Positions 1 through 5,365 of a stretch of 5,365 nt of DNA are shown here, piece by piece. The translations under genes and the position numbers were made by a program. Origin of the DNA: JACCTH01 sp050741915 (GTDB taxonomy: Bacteria; Actinomycetota; Acidimicrobiia; Spongiisociales; ZC4RG35); contig JBOGEX010000042.1 of assembly GCA_050741915.1 (NCBI GenBank), forward strand, positions 1 through 5,365. The letters run 5' to 3'. Numbering within the stretch: the first letter of the stretch is position 1; the number at the start of each line of letters is the position of its first letter. Under the pieces are notes generated by a model. It saw only the letters and a program-made list of their open reading frames with translations, did no database searches and was not told the DNA's origin.

Positions 1-262
1 GTCGAGGAACCCTGTCGTGCCTGGCGAATCGAAGATCGACGACCGCACGACGCGGACCACCCGGTCGACCAGCGGCAGCATCTCGCCAGGGTTGACGGCC
101 CGAACGCACGCGTAGGGAAGGTCGAACATCTCAGTGAGCCATCCGATCGTCAGCGAGTTGCCGACGAGCCGGGCAGCTGGCGCCAAGGAATTCGATTACC
201 TGACTGGCGGAGAGTTCGGCGGCGCGGTACCTCGAAACAGTTGGCGCCGGCCGTAATCCCAT
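1..262 (-). pseudogene. Unrecognised gene, 5' part only, frameshifted
   Basis: I do not recognise this protein. Minus-strand coding is supported by a start at 262 (ATG) with an AGGG Shine-Dalgarno-like motif five bases upstream, and by strong GC3 bias: by my count about 87 percent of third positions between 1 and 177 are G or C. Reading from 262 gives about 28 residues (MGLRPAPTVS..., ...SASQVIEFLGA). The frame then has to change near 178: removing one base there gives a smooth FLGAAARLVGNSL junction, followed by WLTEMFDLPYACVRAVNPGE and on to the left edge without a stop. Without that correction the product ends at 131. It lies 92 bp downstream of the HxlR regulator on the same strand, so co-transcription is possible. 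No signal peptide or obvious membrane segment is seen. A sequencing indel is an alternative to true decay. Confidence 0.5.
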
Positions 263-354
263 GCTCACCCTCAGCGACGTCGAGGCGATGCGAAGATCGT
301 GGCCGTGACGGTTGTCGGCGCACGCTGACATGAGAGGCCCGCGTCGACGATGTT

Positions 355-1053
355 TCAGCCTGCAGAACTCGTTGCACTCGGGGAGACCGGTTTGATGTGA
401 GCGAACATGCTCCGGGCATTCCACGTAGGGAAGGCTCGAACGAGCCATAACGGGCCGTAGAGCTGGATGCGGCGGTCCCGGATGGCTGCAGCCCAACTGA
501 GCTGGCCAGCGTGCCATTTGACAAAAGCTTCGGATTCTGCCGTGATGTACAGGTCCTCGTCCAGGCCCGGGTAGGTCTTGCAGATCTCGGTATCGCCGAC
601 GTCGATCAGCAGCCAGTACCGCTCAGGAGTCTGGCGACCGGTGAAGTCGAACTGAATCACGACACGTCGGTCCGGGAGCCGGTCTCTTCGCAGCGCGTTG
701 CACATCGACCACAGAGCCACGAATGGATCGAGGTTCTCCGGGGCGATCTCGAGCCAGCGTGCCCCCCACTCGCCAAGCGACACGCAGACCTTGAACAGGT
801 CGTGACCGGCGGGCGTGAGCTCGTAGAAACGCCCGCGCCCGGCAGGTTTGGGTACAGGCTCAACGATGCCGAGCCGTTCCAGCTGCTTTAGGCGCTGCGA
901 GAGCAGGGTGCGGGAGAGTCCCGGCGCACCTACCAGGATCTCGCTGAAGCTTCCACAGCCCAGGTACAGGTTGCGGACGATCAGTGGCGTCCACCGCTCC
1001 GCGAAGATCTCGGCGCCGCGGGCGATGGGGCAGTACTGACCGTAGGTCCGCAT
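355..1053 (-). CDS. HxlR-family winged-helix transcriptional regulator
   Basis: This is a 232-residue DNA-binding regulator. Residues about 8-100 match the HxlR helix-turn-helix: an N-terminal YCPIARGAEIFAERWTPLIV stretch, the turn and recognition helix at about 45-62 (GLSRTLLSQRLKQLERLG), then the wing with GRGRFYELTPAG. Cys8 sits at the position of the conserved N-terminal cysteine that senses quinones or electrophiles in several family members (established for YodB-type proteins, only inferred here). Residues about 125-215 form an extra C-terminal domain, resembling the SCP2-like domain found in longer actinobacterial HxlR proteins, so the length is usual for that subgroup. The ATG at 1053 directly begins the family motif. 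An AGGTGA lies 10 bases upstream; a GACAAT six bases before the ATG could instead be the -10 of a leaderless transcript. It is divergent from the FAD oxidoreductase across 146 bp and probably regulates it and itself. Confidence 0.93.
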   Translation of the reverse strand: MRTYGQYCPIARGAEIFAERWTPLIVRNLYLGCGSFSEILVGAPGLSRTLLSQRLKQLERLGIVEPVPKPAGRGRFYELTPAGHDLFKVCVSLGEWGARWLEIAPENLDPFVALWSMCNALRRDRLPDRRVVIQFDFTGRQTPERYWLLIDVGDTEICKTYPGLDEDLYITAESEAFVKWHAGQLSWAAAIRDRRIQLYGPLWLVRAFPTWNARSMFAHIKPVSPSATSSAG

Positions 1054-1084
1054 GACGCCATTGTCACCTATCCACGGTCGGTTT

Positions 1085-1107
1085 TGAAGTCCAGATTCTT
1101 GACTTCA
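1085..1107. promoter_or_regulatory. Inverted repeat, candidate HxlR operator
   Basis: A perfect 7-bp inverted repeat, TGAAGTC-N9-GACTTCA, lies in the middle of the divergent spacer, 32 bp from the regulator start and 93 bp from the oxidoreductase start. The right arm overlaps a TTGACT (1099-1104) that resembles a -35 element for the plus-strand gene, although I see no good -10 at 16-19 bp spacing. A second, wider inverted pair, CCACGGT (1072-1078) and ACCGTGG (1120-1126), flanks it with a centre offset of 3 bp. Dimeric HxlR proteins bind such dyads, so it is the natural operator candidate. This is inferred from position and symmetry only. Confidence 0.45.
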
Positions 1108-1186
1108 CAGCCGACGTCCACCGTGGTGTGATAGAAGCAGTCGATGGGGACTACCCCGACGACCAACCAGCTACCCACCTGAGAGC

Positions 1187-1190
1187 GGAG
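1187..1190 (+). promoter_or_regulatory. Ribosome binding site fixing the oxidoreductase start
   Basis: GGAG lies nine bases before the ATG at 1200. An in-frame GTG at 1128 would add 24 residues, but those are acidic and polar, unlike the family, and would extend into the regulatory spacer. The ATG at 1200 is therefore preferred. Confidence 0.6.
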
Positions 1191-1199
1191 GCGACGACC

Positions 1200-2570
1200 A
1201 TGCAGATCGACGAGTTCCAGGGCCAGCCGATCACGGCTGACCACGCCGAATACGACACCGCCCGCGCCGTGTGGAACGGCGCCATCGACCGCTACCCGCG
1301 ACTGATCGCTCGATGCAGCGGGACCGCCGACGTGGCCGCTGCCGTGCGCTTCGCCCGCCAACACGACCTGGAGATTGCGGTACGCGGCGGGGGCCACAAC
1401 GTGGCCGGGACCGCTGTATGCGACGACGGGATCGTCATCGACCTCTCGGCGATGCGGGCCGTCCGGGTCGATCCCGACCGCAGCACGGCCCAGGTGCAGG
1501 GTGGTGCCCTGTGGGGCGACGTCGACCAAGCGACGCAGGCCCACGGGCTGGCCACCACCGGCGGCATCGTCAGCCACACCGGCGTCGGGGGACTCACCCT
1601 CGGCGGCGGTATCGGCTGGCTCATGCGCAAGCACGGTCTCACTGTCGACAACCTGCTCGCCGCCGATGTCGTGACCGCCGACGGCGAACTGCTCCGGGCA
1701 TCCGCAGACCAGCACCCCGACCTCTTCTGGGCTCTGCGCGGAGGAGGCGGCAACTTCGGTGTGGTCACCTCCTTCGAGTTCCAGCTCCACCCTGTCGGAC
1801 CCAACATCCTGGCCGGCCCCATCCTCTGGGACGCCAGCGACACCAGCGAGGTCCTCCGCTTCTACCGCGACTTCGTGCGCAACGCCCCCGACGAACTCGG
1901 TACCGTCGTGAGATTCGGCACCGCGCCGCCGCTACCGGTCATCCCCGAGGAACTGCACTGGCGGCCGGTAATATTGGTGGGCGCCTGCCACGCCGGACCG
2001 GTTGAGGATGCTGACGAGGTGCTCCGCCCCTTGCGCGCCTTCGGGAGGCCCCTCCTCGATCTGATCGCACCCACGCCCTACGTGAACCACCAGAGCGCCT
2101 TCGCCGACTCCACGGTGCTGCACGGCTGGAACTACTACTGGAAGTCGACCTACCTCCCCGAGCTTGGCGACGACCTGATCAACGTGATCGCCGAAAACGC
2201 ATTCGCATGCACGTCACCACGGTCGTACGCGGTCATGTTCCACCTGGGAGGCGCCGTCAGCCGCGTGCCCGAAGCCGCCACCGCGTTCGGGAACCGACAG
2301 GCGTCACACGCCATCACCCTCGACGGCGTATGGCGGGCCGGCGAAGACTACGCCGACCAGGACATCGCCTGGACCAGGCGCTTCTTCGCCGCCCTCGACA
2401 GCTACCGCCAGGGCGTCTACGTCAACTTCCTCGGCGCCGACGAAGGCCCCGACCGTGTCCGCGACGCCTACAGCACCGCCGTCTACGACCGGCTGGTGGA
2501 CACAAAGACCAAGTACGACCCCGACAACGTCTTCCACCACAACCAGAACATCCGCCCGAGTTCCGAGTGA
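1200..2570 (+). CDS. FAD-linked oxidoreductase, berberine bridge enzyme (BBE) type
   Basis: This is a 456-residue flavoprotein of the VAO/PCMH superfamily, the usual length for bacterial BBE-like oxidases. The FAD_binding_4 domain spans about residues 35-200. RGGGHN at 62-67 contains His66, the residue that in this family carries the 8-alpha-linked FAD. VGGLTLGGGIGWL at 129-141 and FWALRGGGGNFGVVTSFEF at 176-194 bind the flavin. The cysteine that makes the second covalent bond in bicovalent members is absent: the position reads GGIVSHTG at 121-128, so mono-covalent FAD is expected. The C-terminal BBE segment has a YxN motif at 407-409 and ends with KYDPDNVFHHNQNI. No signal peptide is seen, so it is probably cytoplasmic. 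Family members oxidise sugars, alcohols or polyketide and alkaloid intermediates with O2; the substrate here cannot be told. The gene is intact, with strong GC3 bias, and is divergent from an HxlR regulator, suggesting inducible redox or detoxification chemistry. Confidence 0.93.
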   Translation: MQIDEFQGQPITADHAEYDTARAVWNGAIDRYPRLIARCSGTADVAAAVRFARQHDLEIAVRGGGHNVAGTAVCDDGIVIDLSAMRAVRVDPDRSTAQVQGGALWGDVDQATQAHGLATTGGIVSHTGVGGLTLGGGIGWLMRKHGLTVDNLLAADVVTADGELLRASADQHPDLFWALRGGGGNFGVVTSFEFQLHPVGPNILAGPILWDASDTSEVLRFYRDFVRNAPDELGTVVRFGTAPPLPVIPEELHWRPVILVGACHAGPVEDADEVLRPLRAFGRPLLDLIAPTPYVNHQSAFADSTVLHGWNYYWKSTYLPELGDDLINVIAENAFACTSPRSYAVMFHLGGAVSRVPEAATAFGNRQASHAITLDGVWRAGEDYADQDIAWTRRFFAALDSYRQGVYVNFLGADEGPDRVRDAYSTAVYDRLVDTKTKYDPDNVFHHNQNIRPSSE

Positions 2571-2710
2571 ACAGCCGCTCCGTCGAGACCCCGCGGCACA
2601 CGTCACCAGCAAGGGTCGAGGACCAGATCGCTGGCCTGACGAAGTGCCTCGTGGACTTCTTGAACGAGGCGGCGATCGAGGAGCAGCTTGGCGGCGCCAA
2701 CGGAACCTGA
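2567..2710 (+). CDS. Small overlapping ORF or gene remnant, unrecognised
   Basis: A 47-residue ORF starts at a GTG overlapping the oxidoreductase stop in a GTGA arrangement, which would permit coupled translation. Its second half (VEDQIAGLTKCLVDFLNEAA, then IEEQLGGANGT) is predicted helical and has GC-rich third positions typical of real coding sequence. Immediately after its stop another frame stays open to 2781 and reads KALLRPLFVESGYEV, so this could be the remains of a longer gene broken by an indel near 2705. That continuation runs into the 3' end of the PIN pseudogene on the other strand, as if cut by whatever brought the middle block in. I recognise no family. It could also be fortuitous sequence in a GC-rich genome. 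Confidence 0.3.
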   Translation: MNSRSVETPRHTSPARVEDQIAGLTKCLVDFLNEAAIEEQLGGANGT

Positions 2711-2752
2711 AGGCGTTGCTGCGCCCCTTGTTCGTAGAATCGGGCTACGAGG

Positions 2753-3285
2753 TCAGGCGATCCACCAGTCCTGTTGACTGAGAGGATTGGTCGGGGCCGG
2801 AGCGATCCGAGCAGGGGATCCACTTGGGACGCTGAGCGCGCTCCACGCAACGGTCGGTGATACAGCTTCGATGCCCTCAAGCGCGATGCTTTGGTTCAGG
2901 AGCGGCTGATCCCAGGTGACGGCCAGTGTGGAGTCATGGGCGATTGCCTCAGAGAGCCATCCTGCGTCGGCCTGGTTGACAACAGTCCCTGCGAGATGTT
3001 CCTTGGCTTGGGCGAGTCGTTCAAAATCTAGGCGAGGAGTTCTCGTAGGTGGATGGCTATCCACTGTTGGTGGGTCTGTAGTCGTTGGGGGTCAGCGATC
3101 GCCTCGATCTCCGCGCGGATCGCCGGTGTGAACGACATGACCCATGGCCAGTAGTAGAACATTCGAACCAGGGCCACCTTCTGACCGGCTAGGGGGTCGT
3201 CCGCTTGAGGCGGAACAACGCCCTCGAGCGCATCGAGCCAGTAAGAGACACAATTCCCATCCAGGACCACCGGGTAGGGGTTCAC
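2753..3285 (-). pseudogene. PIN-domain (VapC-like) ribonuclease gene, frameshifted
   Basis: Two minus-strand frames together give one PIN-domain protein of about 177 residues. Part one starts at a GTG (3285), reads NPYPVVLDGNCVSYWLDAL and ends at a TAG at 3028. Part two, one frame over, continues LDFERLAQAKEH and ends TNPLSQQDWWIA at 2753. Restoring one base in the CC run at 3030-3031 joins them as ELLALDFER. All four acidic metal-binding positions expected of a PIN nuclease are visible in the joined protein: Asp9 (VVLDGN), Glu59 (TPAIRAE), Asp107 (NQADAGWL) and Asp126 (VTWDQ). The closing GIEAVSPTVAW also fits the PIN fold end. PIN proteins cleave single-stranded RNA, often as toxins. No antitoxin-like small gene is adjacent: the gene upstream encodes an uncharacterised, possibly UDG-like protein. 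As written, the product lacks the last two acidic residues and should be inactive, unless the deletion is a sequencing error. Confidence 0.72.
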
Positions 3286-3796
3286 ATTTGCTCGGTCGAG
3301 CGCCTTCCAGAACCCTGCCCGGAATTCCTTCTGACGGCCAGAGCCTGGAAACGGAATGCGGATATCAACAACCGGCACCCCGGCGTCCTGGAGCGGTTGA
3401 TAGGCAGCGTCATATACGGAGCTGGCAAGAAGGACGACCCGGCGAGGATGAACCTTCCTGCACCGCTTCACCAAGGAGTCAACCCACTCGCTGAGGTAGG
3501 CAGACTTGTGGGCCCGATCTGGGACTGGGTCCTCGGCGAGGTCAATGAGCCACATTCCCTGGTCTCGGAGGCGAGAGGTAGCGAGCTTTGTAAGGCCTGA
3601 GTCGTCCAGTGTCCAGGGAGAAGAACAGCGCCTTTGAGACTTCGAGGTACAGCGAGTCCTGCGCCGGGACTGTCTCGAAGTAGAAGTACCGAGTTTGATC
3701 AGCTGGCGGAGCCACCGCGACGAGGAGGCTATCAACCTGAACCGGACGAAACGACTCGGCAGCTTCTCGGCGCGCCTCCAAGGCAGGAGTAACCAA
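3286..3796 (-). pseudogene. Uncharacterised protein (possibly UDG-like), frameshifted
   Basis: Two minus-strand frames combine into about 168 residues. Part one starts at about 3796 (TTG; only two further sense codons lie between it and an upstream in-frame stop) and contains VDSLLVAVAPPADQTRYFYF, ending at ALFFSLD. Part two continues DSGLTKLATSRLRDQGMWLI, then VVLLASSVYDAAY and RIPFPGSGRQKEF. Removing one copy of a 7-bp tandem repeat at 3604-3616 restores SLDDSGLTK in frame. The APP...YFYF motif near the N terminus and the PFPGSG motif near the C terminus remind me of uncharacterised proteins with a uracil-DNA-glycosylase-like fold, but I am not sure and assign no activity. There is no stop between this gene and the PIN gene: the second frame runs straight through 3286-3283. 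They probably formed a two-gene unit. The 5' end abuts an integrase remnant on the other strand and may have lost a few N-terminal residues. Confidence 0.55.
3604..3616. repeat. 7-bp tandem duplication causing a frameshift
   Basis: The plus strand reads GTCCAGT then GTCCAG, a 7-bp unit repeated nearly twice. On the coding minus strand this is CTGGACACTGGAC. Removing one 7-bp unit exactly rejoins the two open frames of the flanking gene (SLD to DSGL), so the duplication is the likely inactivating event. Confidence 0.6.
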
Positions 3797-3917
3797 AGGT
3801 GGTCAGGGAGCGGCTCGGGCACGCCAACGTCGCCTTCACCATGAACGTCTACCAACACGTCCTCCTGGGATGCAGGCGGAAGCGGCGGAGACATTCGCTG
3901 CGCTGTTGTCGAGGCGG
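3793..3917 (+). pseudogene. Tyrosine recombinase (phage-type integrase), C-terminal fragment
   Basis: Only the last 40 or so residues of a tyrosine recombinase remain. The frame opening at 3793 reads PKVVRERLGHANVAFTMNVY, then QHV. This is the end of the catalytic domain: the LGH histidine and the nucleophilic tyrosine (codon 3850-3852) are both present. The frame then must change near 3866-3869, after which MQAEAAETFAALL continues the usual C-terminal helix of actinobacterial integrases, so about one base has been lost. Everything upstream, including the catalytic Arg and the arm- and core-binding domains, is absent: sequence 5' of about 3777-3793 belongs to an oppositely oriented gene. A possible AGV-type continuation upstream (3783-3791) suggests the breakpoint may lie slightly further left. 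The fragment cannot be active and marks a former mobile element, probably the one that carried the neighbouring broken cassette. Confidence 0.8.
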
Positions 3918-4356
3918 ACCCAGGGTGCCGCAAGCGGAGACCGCCCATCACGACCCCCATCCGGGGTTCGGGTCGATCGCCGTTGCTGGGTTCCCGAAGC
4001 TGGGCAGCGCCTTCGCCGCTTCGTCACTTGGCGTTGCCGAGGTAGGGACCGTCAGCTGCCCGCATCGTCGAAGGTGAGCCTACGCCGGCACTAATAACAT
4101 AACGCGAGGGGAGAGGGCTTGCCGCAAGCGGTCCAAACGTGCTGGCTATGACTCGTCCGCTGAGCCGGTCACGGCCAGAACCTACGAAGCCAGGAGTTTG
4201 TGGAATGCATGTGTTGCCTTCGGCAGATGGGTCGACCGGGCGCGCTGAACCGGTCGAGGAGTTGGCGGGGAGGGTGCTGGTGACCGGCGATGGCGCACGG
4301 TCGGTCTGCGCGAGGTGGCGGTCCCTGTCCGGTGCAGCATTCGCCGGGGAGCGGCG
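3918..4356. other. Stretch without a convincing gene
   Basis: After the integrase remnant, open frames continue on both strands, but none shows recognisable protein sequence or a consistent codon bias. The AT-rich CTAATAACAT (4091-4100) stands out and might be part of a promoter, but no matching -35 is visible. I see no tRNA, no strong hairpin terminator and no clear attachment-site repeat. The last 10 bases carry the ribosome binding site of the monooxygenase gene. Confidence 0.5.
4346..4351 (+). promoter_or_regulatory. Ribosome binding site of the monooxygenase
   Basis: GGGGAG lies five bases before the ATG at 4357. That ATG directly begins the expected N-terminal strand MTEHAVVIAGGGPTG, which settles the start over the in-frame upstream alternative at 4315. 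Confidence 0.6.
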
Positions 4357-5365
4357 ATGACCGAGCATGCGGTGGTGATCGCAGGAGGCGGCCCGACCGG
4401 TCTGATGTTGGCGAGCTGGCGTTGGCGGGGATCGACGTCATCATCTCGAACGACGCGCCAGTCAGGATCTCGACGGATCGCGATCCGGGGGCCTTCACTC
4501 CCGCAGCATCGAGGTGCTTGATCAGCGTGGTATCGCCGATCGGTTCCTCGCGGAGGGCCAGGAGTGGCAGATCCAGGGGTTCGCCGGAGCCGGGATCCCG
4601 TTGGACATCAGCGACTTCCCCATCCGCCACAACTACGGGCTCGCGCTGTGGCAGAGCCACTTCGAGCGCATTCTGGCCGGCTGGGTCGACGAGCTGGCGG
4701 TGCCGGTCGTTCGTGAACGCGACGTGACGGGCTTCGATCAGGACGACACCGGCGTCGACGTCGCGCTGTCCGACGGCCGGTCGCTGCGGGCGGACTACCT
4801 CGTCGGCTGCGACGGGGGGCGCAGCCTGGTCCGGAAGGCAGCCAGCATCGACTTCGTCGGGTTGGATCCCTCGACCAGCTGGATGATCGCCGAGGTTGAG
4901 ATGGACGAGCCGGAGCTCGGCATGCGCCGCGAGGGTGGTGGCATCGGTCCCGTCAACCGGGCGGCGGGCGGAGGTCTGTTCCGGGTCGTGTTGGCCGAAC
5001 AGCACATCGAACACGTCAGCGAGCCGACCCTGGAGGATCTCCGGGAGGCGCTCATCGGTGCCTACGGAACGGACTTCGCGGTGCGCAACCCGACCTGGAT
5101 CACCCGATTCACTGACATGTCGCGGCAGGCGGCCTCCTACCGCCATGGCCGTGTGCTGCTCGCCGGCGACGCCGCGCACGTGCATCCCCCGCAGGGCGGC
5201 CAGGGCCTCAACACCGGCGTGCAGGATGCGGTGAACCTGGGATGGAAGCTGGTCCAGGTCGTCAACCAGGCATTACCCGAGACCCTCTTGGACACCTATC
5301 ACGCCGAACGGCATCCGGTCGGTGCCCGGGTGTTGCACAACACCATGGCGCAAGTCGCGCTCATG
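4357..5365 (+). pseudogene. FAD-dependent aromatic monooxygenase (class A), frameshifted, 3' end outside
   Basis: This matches flavoprotein hydroxylases of the p-hydroxybenzoate hydroxylase fold, in the subgroup acting on polyketides, phenols or antibiotics. The protein starts at ATG 4357 with the FAD-binding GGGPTG motif (residues 10-15). After LMLA (4411-4413) the frame must shift: one or, by family pattern (LAGEL), four bases are missing. The next frame gives ELALAGIDVII to 4445. A further base is missing near 4446, after which VERRASQDLDGSRSGGLHSR continues in the third frame. From 4448 to the edge 306 codons are open, including the DG motif GCDGGRSLVRK (4805-4837) and the GD motif LLAGDAAHVHPPQGGQG (about 5159-5206). 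The C-terminal part lies beyond 5365. As written, translation from 4357 stops after 54 codons, so no FAD-binding enzyme can be made. Clean conservation after 4448 suggests recent loss, or sequence error. The substrate cannot be told. Confidence 0.85.

Noticed and set aside
1054..1065. Leaderless promoter for the HxlR gene (GACAAT six bases before the ATG)
   Set aside because: The spacing fits a leaderless transcript, but the -10 match is weak, no -35 lies at the right distance, and a usable Shine-Dalgarno motif exists; too weak to list as a feature.
1068..1790. 240-residue open frame on the minus strand
   Set aside because: It is antisense to the start of the well-supported FAD oxidoreductase; composition is shadow-like (rich in Gly, Val, Asp).
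3611..3960. N-terminal 115 or so residues of the long minus-strand frame 3028-3960
   Set aside because: Upstream of the 7-bp duplication the real coding is in another frame (APP...YFYF). This part is Arg/Ser-rich shadow sequence running antisense through the integrase stub.
3926..4131. 12-bp direct repeat TGCCGCAAGCGG at 3926-3937 and 4120-4131, containing a small CCGC/GCGG dyad
   Set aside because: Considered as an attachment-site pair, but one 12-mer repeat is expected about once by chance in a window of this size, and nothing else supports it.
3918..4136. tRNA or attachment site next to the integrase
   Set aside because: I looked for a T-arm-like GGTTCGA context and a cloverleaf; GGGTTCGGG and GGGTTCCCG occur but no acceptor or anticodon stems pair around them.
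4405..4450. Programmed ribosomal frameshifting in the monooxygenase
   Set aside because: No slippery heptamer or downstream structure is visible at either site, and two successive shifts would be needed; indels are simpler.
4169..5185. 338-residue open frame on the minus strand
   Set aside because: It lies antisense to the monooxygenase, whose plus-strand frames carry clear family motifs; the minus product has no recognisable motif and is a GC-rich shadow.

Overview
The window has the high GC content, GC-rich third codon positions and gene families of an Actinomycetota chromosome; genus cannot be told from the sequence. It looks like an accessory region. Two genes are intact, and several others are broken by small indels.

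Left part (1-2570): on the minus strand, an unrecognised gene starts at 262 and runs off the left edge, with a one-base frameshift near 178. Upstream of it lies an intact HxlR-family regulator (355-1053, minus). Divergent from that is an intact FAD-linked oxidoreductase of the berberine-bridge-enzyme type (1200-2570, plus). The shared 146-bp spacer holds a 7-bp inverted repeat (1085-1107), the best operator candidate in the window. The likely arrangement is a regulator controlling its divergent redox-enzyme neighbour. A 47-codon ORF overlaps the oxidoreductase stop codon in a GTGA arrangement.

Middle part (about 2753-3917): a block visibly poorer in GC (32 of 60 bases are G or C in 3001-3060, against 42 of 60 in 2401-2460). 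It holds three broken genes. A PIN-domain ribonuclease-like gene (minus) is split by a one-base deletion but keeps its four acidic positions. Upstream of it is a gene of an uncharacterised family (minus, possibly UDG-like), split by a 7-bp tandem duplication. Abutting the 5' end of that gene is the C-terminal stub of a tyrosine recombinase (plus), itself frameshifted. This reads as the remains of an integrated element that carried a two-gene cassette, with a rearrangement breakpoint near 3777-3797.

Right part (3918-5365): about 440 bp with no convincing gene, then the 5' two thirds or so of a class A FAD-dependent aromatic monooxygenase (plus), running off the right edge. Two frameshifts lie directly after its FAD-binding GxGxxG motif. 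The following 306 codons are open and well conserved in motif content.

The concentration of small indels means that either true pseudogene decay or indel errors in the assembly must be considered. The 7-bp tandem duplication and the truncated integrase favour real decay for at least the middle block.
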